Positions 25,701 to 35,735 of a DNA stretch of 64,000 bases are shown here, piece after piece. Below the pieces are notes generated by a model, which was not told the DNA's origin, did not search any database, and saw nothing but the letters and a program-made list of their open reading frames with translations. Within the stretch, counting starts at the first letter, position 1; the number at the start of each line of letters is the position of its first letter. The DNA is from Haematobia irritans (taxonomy: Eukaryota > Arthropoda > Insecta > Diptera > Muscidae), in NCBI RefSeq assembly GCF_050003625.1, contig NC_134398.1, positions 204,339,313 to 204,403,312 of the forward strand. Direction: 5' to 3'. Position numbers and translations under genes: made by a program.

Positions 25701-28334
25701 CGGTATTTGATTTACATGCACTTCTGTATTACGTTCTCGTCTTTCAACCTATTCACAATTTACTTGTGTGTGCAATAGTCCTTAGTTCCAAACTCAATTA
25801 TATAAAACCCCCATTTACAGAATTTCTAACAATTATTTACTTCAATGCTGTTTTTAATAGAAGTTTTTCTAAGAGTATAGAAATTGATACCGGTATTTGA
25901 TTTACAGGCACTCCTGTATTACGTTCTCGTCTTTCAGACTATTCACAATTTATTTGTGTGTGCAACAGTCCTTAATTCAAAACTCAATTATATGAATCAC
26001 TGCATTTACAGATTTTCCAAAAATGATTTAATTCAATGCTGTTTTTAACAGACTTTCTTATATAAGTTTATCAATTGACATCAAAATGTAATTTGTAGAT
26101 AATACGGTATTATTTTCTCGTCCTTTAGATCATTTTAAATTTCCTTATTTGAAAAGGTCACAGAATCGACATTTTCAAAATTAGTTTGTTTAAAAAACAA
26201 AAAAACTTTCCTAAAATGAAATTATTAAAGCTGGTTTTAACAGACTTTCTTCTATAAGTTTATCAATTGATATCGAAATGTAGATTTTAGATAATACGAT
26301 ATTATTTACTCGTCTTTCAAATAATTCTAAATTTATTTGTGTGTGTACGGGTCCCTTTTTCAAAACACGATTATAGCTTTCAATTATAGCTTTTGGTTTA
26401 GGAATCGTTAAATCAAACTATATCCCGTTTTATTTTTTTTTTCTCCCCCTTTTGGAAAACCTGAAGAAGAAGAAGTTTTTTGATTTTATCAAAATATATT
26501 TTCAGATTTTCTTTCTATTGTAATATTGTATTTTAAAATATACATGGATAAATTCTTAATCTTTCTTCTCCTAAATAATATTCCTTTTGTGAAGTAATTA
26601 TTATAAAACAATAAATTTTGAATTTCTTCTTTATGAATTCTATACTATTTTTGTTGTGTTAATATTCTTGAGAAAAATAAAAAGTAAATATCTACCATTC
26701 TACTGCTAGTATCTAATGTGTATAATATAATAAACTTAAATAATACACATAAATCAGCCAGAGATATAAAGGTATGTAAAAACACAAAAATACATACAAA
26801 ACTATTACGACACATACTATATAATATCCTATACAGGAATGTAGTCAAGGCTGGTAAAATTTATTTTTATACCCTGCTCCACACTGTGTGTGTGGTATTA
26901 TTTTTTTCTATATTTTCCTGACTACTTTCTTGGTAAACACAAAAACTAATTTTGTTTTTTTTAGGATTTTTTATTGAAAATCTATTCTATCGACTAAAAT
27001 TAAGTTCTATCGATTTTTTAAAAATATATTCAAAGAGTACTTTTAAAATATTTTAATTAAATAATACTAACCAATTGTAAAGAAATTCTAGTTGTTTGTT
27101 TTTCCATAAAACAATTTCCCCAAGATGAAATTTACAAACACAAAATTAAGCATGAATTTATAAGCAGAGAAGTTAATAAATACGATAAATAATATTAGAA
27201 TATTATATACCATTAATTTTTGAAATACATATATATATTTATGTTCAAATTATTTAAAAATAAAAATAAAAAAATAAAACAACAATACAAGTAATACATG
27301 TTGAGACTGTTTTTATTTTCATTTCATTCTAACCTTAATTTATTTGGTTTACGATTTAAAAAAAAATATCCTCCACGTTCCGGAAACCTAAAATATAAAT
27401 TAAATTAAAATATAATATAAATTAAATATAAAAACTTAAAATTTGGTTATATTGTTCTCTTTAACTACAATTTCATTTTATTCAATTGCACTAAAGTCCG
27501 AGAAAATCTCGAATTGGCTTTCTTGGAAGAAAATTAAATTCTAGCTATACGGAATATAGGAAAAGGGGGGGATGGTATTTTTGGTTACTTTATAATCACA
27601 TATTGTTTCATTTATCTCATTTTATTTTATAAATAAATACACATTTTTTCAATGTACATGTCGAAAGCTCATATTCATAGTATACCAAAAATCAATCAAC
27701 AAATAGCTACTGTGAATTTAAGCTATCGATATACAAACACATTTTATAAAAAATTAATTTAATTTCATTATTGATCATTTTCATAGTAAAATTCAACTGT
27801 ACATAAATCCATGAATATAAACATAATCATTATTATTCATTTCTTTTGGGTGTTAATCTATTTTGTTTTCTTTTATAAGTTTACGATTATTTTGAAATTA
27901 TTTACTAAAAAAATCCCTAATTTATAAAAAATAACTTAAAAAAAATATCATATTGCTATAGATATATATTTACAAAGAAAAACCATCCTTTTTCTCCCCA
28001 ATTTCTCTCTCTCTTTTTCTTCTCATACTCTCTGTATCATCCCCTTATTGGATAAAATTTAAATATTGCTACTCGTTCCTTCCACCTATAAACTCCCTGT
28101 TGATCTTCCCCCCACCCTATATACCTATAGACCATTTATCGCCGTTTATTGGAAGCTCAAAAGAATCGTACCCATGTGGATCCTGAGGTAACATTACAAT
28201 TTCTCAAAAGTGCTGTCTATTACTTCCTCACCGATAAGGAGAATTCACAAGGGCATTTGCAGGCCATAGAATCCATATTGGAATTCAGTGAAGCTGAGAA
28301 ACAGGTCATCAATAAAGCCCGAGCCTCAAAGTAA
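13308..28334 (+). CDS. qtc: coiled-coil protein, syntaphilin/syntabulin-like with GRIP-like C-terminus; probable quick-to-court
   Basis: Five exons (13308-13777, 13845-14817, 17482-17580, 19201-19290, 28131-28334) join in one frame to 611 codons and a TAA. Every junction has AG acceptor and GT donor. In order the product has a Thr/Pro/Gln-rich tract (residues 1-130), an acidic Tyr-rich [13 protein letters not shown], a coiled coil after [19 protein letters not shown] (about 180-230), a His-rich disordered linker, a second coiled coil (about 365-480), and a C-terminal helical region with [16 protein letters not shown] and [14 protein letters not shown]. The YLTP-start coil resembles the conserved core of syntaphilin/syntabulin, proteins that link cargo to microtubules. 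The C-terminus resembles a Golgi-targeting GRIP domain, with Phe where Tyr is usual. I infer orthology with Drosophila quick-to-court, a courtship-linked coiled-coil protein; the symbol is from memory and uncertain. No initiator Met is visible, so the N-terminus is missing. Introns 2-4 are swollen by satellite DNA. Confidence 0.8.
13845..14817 (+). CDS. qtc: qtc-like gene, main coiled-coil exon
   Basis: The exon joins the previous one through a split Arg codon (AG|A) across a 67-nt intron and ends phase 0 at GATCAG|GTAAAG. It encodes [14 protein letters not shown], then [19 protein letters not shown] and a heptad-patterned helix to VVELR. The similarity to syntaphilin/syntabulin lies in this YLTP-start helix. 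Next come a Ser/His linker including an eight-His run near 14417-14440, and a long helix of Glu, Leu, Arg and Gln ([20 protein letters not shown] onward to [20 protein letters not shown]). Reading past the donor gives only three residues to a stop, which supports the splice. Confidence 0.88.
14838..15600 (-). repeat. 29-bp satellite with ~380-bp segmental duplication (intron 2)
   Basis: Immediately after the exon donor, CTTTTCAAGATGTCTTTAAA occurs at 14838 and again at 15218. Both are followed by TTTACTGTGATATTA and by the same series of variant 29-bp units in GTC orientation (for example GTAAAGAATATTGTG). The array grew by a 380-bp tandem duplication that included 50-60 bp of ordinary intron sequence. 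Confidence 0.9.
15601..16190 (-). repeat. 29-bp satellite, continuing array
   Basis: Further GTC-orientation units with variants (CAATAG, CTGTAG). It ends at about 16190 with CAAAATCTACAAAAACCAC and AAGAATTCTACCAATTTACC. Confidence 0.92.
16191..16330. repeat. array edge joined to a foldback-family end
   Basis: The block CAATCTACCATTTTTGGTGG, then CGTTTTCGACGTCGTGGAGA and AAGTGCCGCCAAATT, is repeated at 17050-17140. The second half resembles the termini of the foldback element at 34331-35735 (GTTTTCGACGTAGTGGGGAT, then CCCCAAATTC and CAGGGTTG). Confidence 0.6.
16380..16590 (+). repeat. dispersed repeat (GATGAGGAATGTGG family)
   Basis: It shares GATGAGGAATGTGGTAATTC, then CATCCAACCATCTT and GCCCAAATAAATTTGACAA with 44118-44320, at roughly 85-90 percent by eye. 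The same reading frame (ECGNSET, then PNKFDKH, and VKL before a stop) is open in both copies. This may mark the 3' end of an unidentified element's coding region. It interrupts the satellite. Confidence 0.7.
16591..17010 (-). repeat. 29-bp satellite, second block in intron 2
   Basis: GTC-orientation units whose variants copy the end of the preceding block (TGTTATTTCTACAGCAAAC and CTGTAGAAAATTTTCT). It is followed by the same edge as 16191-16330. Confidence 0.9.
17011..17150. repeat. duplicate of the 16191-16330 array edge
   Basis: It carries AACTCTACCAATCTACC, then TCGTTTTCGACGTGGTGGAG and AAGTGTCGCCAAATT. Block plus edge were therefore duplicated as a unit. Confidence 0.65.
17482..17580 (+). 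CDS. qtc: qtc-like gene, 33-codon exon
   Basis: The acceptor is TTTTTTCTCTTTCAG and the donor CATACGT|GTAAGA, phase 0 at both ends. It encodes [20 protein letters not shown] followed by [13 protein letters not shown], which continues the coiled coil of the preceding exon. The exon sits 2.7 kb downstream, across satellite-filled intron 2. Confidence 0.85.
17581..19200 (+). other. qtc: intron 3 of the qtc-like gene
   Basis: T-rich unique sequence with homopolymer runs and no recognised repeat. A weak acceptor at 17968 (TCGTATAG) is followed by GAATCTTACAAGTAG, which would give a four-residue alternative end (ESYK, stop) in phase 0. Confidence 0.6.
19201..19290 (+). CDS. qtc: qtc-like gene, 30-codon exon
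   Basis: After ATTATTTATAG the frame reads [20 protein letters not shown] and [10 protein letters not shown], then the weak donor GTTTGT at 19291. A better-looking donor five bases earlier (GCGC|GTAAGG) would put the last exon out of frame. The frame-compatible choice is therefore 19290, or the exon is alternatively used. Skipping it also keeps the frame, so it may be a cassette exon. Confidence 0.65.
19291..20719 (+). other. qtc: 5' part of intron 4, no coding sequence seen
   Basis: AT-rich. Around 20400-20660 it contains AATTAATT/AATTGATT palindromic sequence like the AT-rich MITE at 24938 (ATTTAATTGATCTAATTAAA). Open frames at 19217-19765 are T-rich and without motifs. Confidence 0.5.
20984..21017 (+). 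repeat. (GTCC)n microsatellite
   Basis: About eight uninterrupted GTCC units within the element at 20851-23120. Confidence 0.95.
22375..22918. mobile_element. hAT-type MITE with 17-bp TIRs and 8-bp target duplication
   Basis: Perfect terminal inverted repeats TAGAGGTGTGCACGTGA are flanked on both sides by CTATACAT (22367-22374 and 22919-22926). An 8-bp duplication with this type of end is the hAT signature. The 544-bp interior is made almost entirely of CGTGAGTGTGCGTGAG-like and TCACGA words and has no open frame, so it is non-autonomous. It is inserted near the right side of the 20851-23120 element. Confidence 0.92.
24938..25230. mobile_element. AT-rich palindromic MITE
   Basis: The ends are ACACAAAATTTTTTTTTCTG and, inverted, ACACAGAAAAAAATTTC. 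The interior is dominated by AATTAATT and CAATTAAAAAATTAATTG words and by ATCAATCACGAAATTAATTG. Related copies with the same GATTGAAGAC/GTCTTCAATC ends lie at 39150-39387 and about 31640-31915. No coding capacity. Confidence 0.7.
26381..28130 (+). other. qtc: 3' part of intron 4
   Basis: AT-rich sequence without recognised repeats apart from a TACCCTGCTCCACACTGTG fragment at about 26869 (compare 58668). It ends with a C/T-rich tract before the acceptor at 28130. Confidence 0.55.
28131..28334 (+). CDS. qtc: qtc-like gene, terminal exon with GRIP-like segment
   Basis: After TATACCTATAG the frame reads [20 protein letters not shown], then [34 protein letters not shown] and TAA. The two amphipathic helices joined by a charged turn are like the GRIP domain of golgins (family knowledge). 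The residue equivalent to the usual GRIP Tyr appears to be Phe in LQFLK, so Arl1 binding is uncertain. The exon lies 8.8 kb from the previous one. Confidence 0.85.
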   Translation, partial: TIYRRLLEAQKNRTHVDPEVTLQFLKSAVYYFLTDKENSQGHLQAIESILEFSEAEKQVINKARASK

Positions 28335-28490
28335 AACAAAAAAAAAAACAAAAATGTCGAACAGCCCGAAAGAATAGGGAAATGAGTTTATAAGCCCGTT
28401 TTTAAATCCCTATTAAATATACTTTTATAGTAAATGTTAATGATATTACGATTATTATTATACTAAAAACAAAATAAATATATATATCAC
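28335..28490 (+). terminator. qtc: probable 3' UTR and polyadenylation signal
   Basis: After the TAA at 28332-28334 the first AATAAA is at about 28473-28478, roughly 140 bases downstream, within AAACAAAATAAATATATA. Other AATAAA words occur later, but the region is so AT-rich that they carry little weight. Confidence 0.5.
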
Positions 28491-28499
28491 TAAATTATT

Positions 28500-31400
28500 T
28501 TTGTTAAATAGGACTTTAATTGAATTTGAAAAATATATATTTAAATAAAAATTGATTATTTTCCATTAAAACAAAAGTCAAATTTTTAAAATTACTTCAT
28601 ATGATTTTAATTTTAATTTGAATTAAATATAAATAAAAAGTATATAATTTTTTTAATTGTTATATGATTTTGTAATTATTAATTGAATTTTATTTAAATG
28701 AAATTTTCTATTTATTTACATTATAATTCAATTAATTTTACAATAAACTGTAAACTAATTACAAAATTATATTTTATACGAAATTAATTAATTTAATTAA
28801 AATAGAAATCAATAAAAATTGTTATTAACTAAATTTAATTAAAATTTTAATTGTTATATGATTTTGTAATTATTAATTTAATTTTATTTAAATGAAATTT
28901 TCTATTTATTTACATTATAATTCAATTAATTTTTCTATAAACTGTAAATTATTTACAAAATTAAATTTTAAACGAAAAAATTATTTTAATTAAAATAGAA
29001 ATAAATAAAAATGGTTATTAAATAAATTTAATTAAAATTTTAATTAGAAAAATGTTGAGGAAATTTTTTTTGTCAAAAATTTAGTCAAAGTTAAAAAATT
29101 CTATGAAATTAGTTCATTATTAATTGAGCAACTAAAAAATAATACTTCAATTAAAATATAAATAAATGCAACTTTTATTTTAGTTATTATTGATCAATAA
29201 CTAATTAGCCAAAGTGAAAAAGTTTTTTTTTTCATTTTGTTAATTAAATTTTGAGTTGACAAAAAATGTATTTACATTTAATTAACAAAATAAATAAAAA
29301 TATCACAAAAAAATCACAATAACAAAATTTCGATAACTACAATAAACAAAATAACCTTAATGTTCCGTAAATTAATGTTTTTATCAAAGCAAAAATCTAT
29401 TAACAAAATTAAATTGTTTTTTTATGAATTAACTTTTAATCGACAATAATAAAAATAAATAAAAAAATAATAAATAAATATAATTTTATAAAATAATTTT
29501 TATTATTATAGATCATAAGTTAATTCATCAAAAAAATATTTAATTGTGTTAATTGATGAATTGAAATAAATTAACAGATTAAATAGTTTTGTTTTTTTAT
29601 GTTGATGAACAAACTTTTGATCTACAATAATAAAAATAAAAAAAATATTTTAAGAAATAAATATATATATTTATAAAATAATATTTTTTTATTATTATAG
29701 ATCATTAATTTAGTTTTTATTTGACAAACAAAAAATATTTATATTTTAATTAAATTAATGTTTTATTGTAGATCAAGAACTAATTAGCCAAAGTGAAAAA
29801 TTTTTATTTTTCATTTTGTTAATTGAATTTTGAGTTGACAAAAAATGTATTTACATTTAATTAACAAAATAAATAAAAATATCACAAAAAATCACAATAA
29901 CAAAATTTCGATAACTACAATAAACAAAATAACCTTAATGTTCCGTAAATTAATGTTTTTATCAAAGCAAAAATCAATTAACAAAATTAAATTGTTTTTT
30001 TTTATGAATTAACTTTTAATCGACAATAATAAAAATAAACAAAATTTTAATAAATAAATATAATTTTTTAAAATAATTTTTATTATTATAGATCATAAGT
30101 TAATTAATAAAAAAATATTTAATTGTGTTATTAATTAATTGAAATAAATTAACAAAAATTAAATAGATTTTTTTTTATTTTGATGAACTAACTTTTTGAT
30201 CTACAATAATAAAAATAAAAAAAATATTTTAATAAATAAATATAATTTTATAAAATAATTTTATTTTTTTTATTATTATAGATCATAAGTTAATTCGTCA
30301 AAAGCAAAAAATATTTAATTGTGTTCATTTTGATTTTTCATTTGTTGAAACAATTCATTGTATTAAAATACAAATAATTTGTTTTCGTCAAATCAAAAAT
30401 CAATTAACAAGCTTAAATAATTTTTCACTTTCACAAATACATTTTTGAGTTAAAGGTAATAAAAAAAATTATATATTTATATTTTAATTAAATCTCAAAA
30501 ATTTAGTTAAAGTGAAAATTACTAAGTTAATTCAGTTAATTAGTTGAATCAAATAAATTATTAATTGAGCAATTAGAACAAAAATAATTTAATTCAAATA
30601 CAAATAAATGTAATTTTTATTTTAATTATTGTAGATCAATAATTAAGAGTCAAAGTGGAGAAGTTTTTTTCATTAATTTAGTTTTGATTTGACAAACAAA
30701 AAATATTTATATTTTAATTAAATTAATGTTTTTATGGAAACAAAATTAATTAAAAAATAAAATCAATTTTTTTTCATTTTCATGAAATAACTTTTGATCT
30801 ACAATAATAAAAATAAAAAAATAAACTATTTTAATAAATAAATATAATTTTATAAAATAGTTTTATTTAATTTTAATCGAAATGGAAAACAAATATTTAC
30901 TAGAATTTTGTTTTATGAAAAATTTAATTGAATTAAAATAAAAATAAAAATAAATGTTTTTCGTCAAATCAAAAATCAATTAACAAAATTAAATAATTTT
31001 TTCACTTTGACTAATAAATTTTTGAGTTAAAAATAATAATAAAAAATATATATTTGCTTATATTTTATTTAAATTAATTTTTCGTCAAGTCAAAAATCAA
31101 AACAAATTTTCACTTTGACATATTAATTTTTGATCTACACAAGAAAATATATCACCAAAGGGTTTGTGATATTTTTTACCAATTTTCAAAATTTTAATTG
31201 AATTTTTAATTTTACTAATATTGAAAATTTTAATTGAATTTTAAAAATTGCTCAATTAATAATTTAATTAAGTAAAAGAAGTTGTAATTAATCAAAAATC
31301 AATTAACAAAATTAAATAATTTTTTCACTTTGACTAATAAATTTTTGAGTTAAAAATAATAAAAAAAATATATGTTTGCTTATATTTGCTTATATTTGCT

Positions 31401-33050
31401 TATATTTTATTTAAATTAATTTTTCGTCAAGTCAAAAATCAAAACAAATTTTCACTTTGACATATTAATTTTTGATCTACACAAAAAAATAGATCACCAA
31501 ATGGTTTGTGATATTTTTTTTTACCAATTTTCAAAATTTTAATTGAATTTTTAATTTTACTAATATTGAAAATTTTAATTGAAATTTAAAAATTGCTCAA
31601 TTAATAATTTAATTAAGTAAAAGAATTTGTAATTAATTTTTCACTTTGGCTTTGATTTTTGATCTACACAAAAAAAATATCACCAACATTTTTCTAATTA
31701 AAAAATTAATTTAATTTTGAAAAATTTGCAATTAAAAATTCAATTGATTCAAATAGTTTCTAAAATAAAAATCAATCACAAAAATTAATTATAAATATTT
31801 GTTTTTTTTTAATTGACGTTTTTGATTAATACTATTATTTCCGTGATGGAAGAAATTGTAATTAAAACTGAATTATATCAATTAATTTCGTGATTGAAGA
31901 CAAAAAAATTAACGAACATTGATATTTTGGCGCTTGTCCCATATTCTATGAACACTTCATGGGTTTTATTAATTTTTATATGGAATATATATTTTTTAAT
32001 TTAATTAAAATTCTAATTTATATTATTTTAATGTATAGGCCCTTGAATATTTTTATTAAAACTATGATGAAAATTTAAACATGTTGAAATTCTTATGGGT
32101 TTTATTTTATTTAAAATGTTATAAAAAAATGTTTAAGAAATTTAAGAAAACATACCAAAATTTCAAATATCATTAAAAGAATACACAAAAATAGACTTTG
32201 GTTAATCTTTTTTTAAGTTAGATGCCCTTAACTAAAATTATTATTTATTATATTTTTTTAATATAATAATAAATAAATGGTATCTTTAAATTTTATTTGA
32301 TTTTTTTCTCTATATAAACATTTATTTTATTTCCACTATAAAGGGTATTTATATTTAAAAAATTACCATTTTCGTTTCAATATTTTTAATTTTTTATACT
32401 TTTCAATCGCTATAATATATGATTTTATTGAAATTTTAGAAAATTTCTAAAATAGTTTTTTTTTACCAACATTCATAAAGTGTATTGTACACATACATCT
32501 AATTTTTTTTATTAAATACTCTTAAGGCAAGTAAAGAAACGTTGACTAATTATTCTAAGTTAAATGCCCTTTTAATTAAAATAATTATTTATTATATTGT
32601 TTTTTAATTGGTTATATCTTTAAATTGTATGTGATTATTTCTCTAGATAAAAATTTATTTTATATTTTTTATTTCAACTAAAAAGTGTTATTATATTTGT
32701 TTAAATTTATTTCTAATTTTTTGTGTTTTTTACTCACAATATTAATATAAATTGAAATTTTAGTTTGTAAAATATTTTTTACGAGCAATGTAAAATCTTT
32801 TTTTAATTATTTTTATTTTATTATATATTATTACCATGATTTGTATTTATAATATGAATAAAAAGTATAAATTAATTTAGCTTCAAATACGTCCACAAAA
32901 AATAAAATTTTAGCAAAAATATATACAATAATATATGAAGATAAAAACCAAAAATTTTTTAGCAAAATTTACTATAATATTTTTGTTTTCAAAAAAAAAA
33001 TGAACACAAAAATCGGCCTTTCATTTTAATTAGCAAGCTAGCTGACTAAA
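28500..33050. repeat. extremely AT-rich region built of local duplications
   Basis: By eye well over 80 percent A+T. Blocks are copied at several scales. The segment TTGTTATATGATTTTGTAAT recurs at about 28655 and 28848. A block with ACTAATTAGCCAAAGTGAAA and AATAACCTTAATGTTCCGTA recurs at about 29208 and 29772, with a fragment at 33296-33366. A block with TTCACTTTGACTAATAAATT recurs at about 31006 and 31325. AATTAATTG-rich MITE-like sequence with GTGATTGAAGACAAA ends near 31911. No coding potential. Confidence 0.8.
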
Positions 33051-34099
33051 ATCACGAAAGATATTTTAAAGCTAATTCTATTTTGTAAAAGAAATTGGAT
33101 ATACATTATGCAGCCCTCCAGCATTGGACCATTCAAAATTTGTCTTTTATTTTTTTTTTTTTTTAAGTGGAAAACTAATAACACCTGAAGCTGACATCAA
33201 AATTTTAATACAACATTGAGAAAAATGGTTTTTAATACTACAACATCGACTACCAAAAAAAATATATAATAGTTAATATTTGTAACATCAAAAAATATCA
33301 CAAAAAAATCACAATAACAAAATTTCGATAACTACAATAAACAAAATAACCTTAATGTTCCGTAAAAAATATACATGTAGATGCAAAACAAACCAGAATA
33401 TCAATAAACAAGATCTTTGAAAATAAATGGTATGGAGTTTTATTTGAAAATGGGTCCAAGTATATTTTGGGTGGAGTGATTTCAATGTTATCCCTGTTCC
33501 TTAACAAATTTTACATATAAATAAACTTATTGTCCTTTATTGGTTAAGATACTCTTGACATATTCTTTTAAGCTGAAATTAAAATAGTAAAGCGATTTTG
33601 TTTTTATTTTAAATCATATTTTATATGAAATACATTTGTAATGAGATATTATTTTTCTGCAAATTAACGGAATAAGTTTATATCGATTTTTACATCACGC
33701 CAAAAAGTATGCTATTATTAAATTGAATAAAGATTTGCCAATCTTTAACTTATCGAAATGTCATTTAAATATTGATATTGGCTATACTTTTTCGACGCCC
33801 GAAACTATGCCAAGCTAATGCAGCTTTGTTAATTAGTCTAGCCATGACCCTATACGAATATGTTCTATAGATGGCGCTATATCATTAACTAGTTAACGTG
33901 CAGAAGGCTCTGGAATGAATTTGTAGAGAACACTCGTGAAATTAACTTTTGTTTCATAATATACTGTCGAATTCAATATCAATCTTGGTAAGCTTTTACT
34001 TCTATATTAAACCATTAACGAAAAATGCAATTTCAAATATAGTTAGGTGGAACTAACATAGTAAATTCAATCATCTTTTAACTAACATACAGATGTCAC
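33051..34099. other. no gene seen
   Basis: It contains a fragment of the downstream AT-rich duplicated block (33296-33366). A possible splice donor, ATCTTG|GTAAGC at about 33987, follows unique sequence but has no identifiable coding partner. Confidence 0.45.
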
Positions 34100-34109
34100 T
34101 ATATGGTTC

Positions 34110-34178
34110 CCCGCTTCTTCGAAAGAGACATTTACCGAAAGTGAAGGCCAGATTTTATCGAAATCCACGCCGCAGTGG
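34110..34178 (+). pseudogene. short mariner-type transposase fragment
   Basis: The frame reads VKARFYRNPRRSG. The sequence CGAAATCCACGCCGCAGTGG is identical to the reverse complement of the relic at 2873-3085. Only the DNA-binding-domain junction remains. The TATAAAAACTC just after it resembles a TATA box but lies at the relic edge. Confidence 0.5.
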
Positions 34179-34330
34179 TATAAAAACTCACTGATTCACT
34201 AAACAAGTTAGACCGGGAAGAGCTTTGTTTTGCAGGAAAGTGGCTAATTAACAAATTTGGTTTTCTTCGACAAACAAAATGATCGATTATACATGGTCAA
34301 TTGAAAATATATACCTTCGATTGGTCAATG

Positions 34331-35735
34331 CCCTGCCAACATTTTTTGAATTTGGGGGCGCTTCAGAGAATCCCCACTACGTCGAAAACAGTCGTATAAG
34401 ATATCCAAAACTCCTCGGAAAAGCGCCGTCACTATTGAGAAGTTGTACCACGCCAAGTTACTACAAAAAAGTATCGCATGAGTGCAATTATTGTGTGCCC
34501 TTCTGGATACATTTAAAAGGACGCCAATAAGAGCCCCTTCAAACAATCAGAAAAAGTGCGTTTTAAGATAGTTGTAAAAGAATCATTGTAGTCAAGTAAA
34601 ACACGATCGTTTAGATGTTTATTAATTATATTAAACATTTATAAATTCTCATATATATAACATTTATCACATCACGTTTAACATATTTTTATGCATTAAT
34701 AAAAGATTGATGTTGAGTTACAAGTTGCAAGTTACATGTTGTAGCGTCTATCAGCCAGTGCTTTTATTCCCAATGGAGGCAGCGTGTCTGGAAAAATATT
34801 TGAAAAACTATCACTTTATTCCATTTGGAAAGTCAAAATTTATTCACCAATATACCTTTCACAATTTTAAGCGGAATAACTATGTTTTCAGCACTTCATT
34901 ATCGTTTTTATTTAAATAAATTATAAGAAGCTAAGAAGCTCTTGGTGTTTCACAAAATATAAAATGGCTCTTCCCTGCCAGCATTTCAAAGTCCATTTCA
35001 ACCTCATCGTTACCACAGACTCGTAAATGTCACTTCAACCATCATGAAAAGGTACATCAAAAAGTACATGCAAGTAATTTGCCATCCCTACTGTTAAAAA
35101 AGCCATTTTTTGTGAAACGCCAAGCGCAACCAGCTTGTTATATTTTAATTAAATAAAAACGAAAATAAAGTTCTGAAAACATAGATTATACGCTTAAAAT
35201 TGTGAAAGGTATATTGGTGAACAATTTGGTGATTTTCCAAATGGAATAAAGTGATTGTTTTTCAGATATTTTACAGACACGCTGCCTCCATGGAATAAAA
35301 ACACTGGTTGATAGACGCAGCAACATGTAACTCGCTACTTGTAACTCAACATCATCATTAATGTCAAAAATTATGTTAAATGTAATGTGATAGTGGTATA
35401 AATGTTATATTTTTAAGAATTTGTAAATGTTTAATCAAATTAATTAATATCTAAACAAACGTGTTTTACTCGACCACAATGATTCTTTTACAACTATCTT
35501 AAAATGCACTTTTTCTGATTGTTTGGAGGGTCCCTTATAGGCGTCGTTCTAAATTGATCTATAAAGGCACCTGATAATTGCACTCATGCGAAACATTTTT
35601 GTAGTAACTTGGCGTGGTACAACTTCTCAATAGTGACGGCGCTTTTCCGACGAGTTTTTGATGTCGTATATGATTGTTTTCGACGTAGTGGGGATTCTCA
35701 AAAGAGTCCCCAAATTCAAAAAATGTTGGCAGGGT
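34331..35735. mobile_element. foldback element with ~650-bp inverted arms
   Basis: The left arm starts CCCTGCCAACATTTTTTGAA and the right end is its inverse (TTCAAAAAATGTTGGCAGGG). The arms stay colinear and inverted through landmarks such as GCGCCGTCACTATTGAGAAG (34422 and, inverted, about 35625), GAGGCAGCGTGTCTG, and CACTTTATTCCATTTGGAAA. They meet in TTTCACAAAA-rich sequence near 34965 and 35110. The loop is about 115-150 bp. No transposase frame is present; the open frames in both arms mirror each other. The flanks (GGTCAATG and TTGTAACA) are not a clean target duplication. Confidence 0.88.

Larger units (their letters stand above)
20720..26380 (+). repeat. ~165-180-bp tandem satellite in intron 4, with insertions
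   Basis: The unit contains CTATGAGTGTAGAAATTGAT, a GTTTATAGGCAAT block, CGTCTTTCAGACTATTC and GTGTGTGCAACAGTCC. The TATAGGCAAT block falls near 23401, 23566, 23734, 24084, 24248 and 24431, with diverged copies to about 26290. A first unit sits at 20727, before the 20851-23120 element, so that element lies inside the array. Sequence near 23380 is copied near 24056, giving a higher-order step of about 683 bp. Confidence 0.85.

Noticed and set aside
34279..34530. Frame starting MIDYTWSIENIYLRLVN after a TATAAAAAC at 34178
   Set aside because: It runs straight into the foldback arm at 34331 and the TATA-like word abuts a transposase relic. Only 17 codons lie outside repeats.
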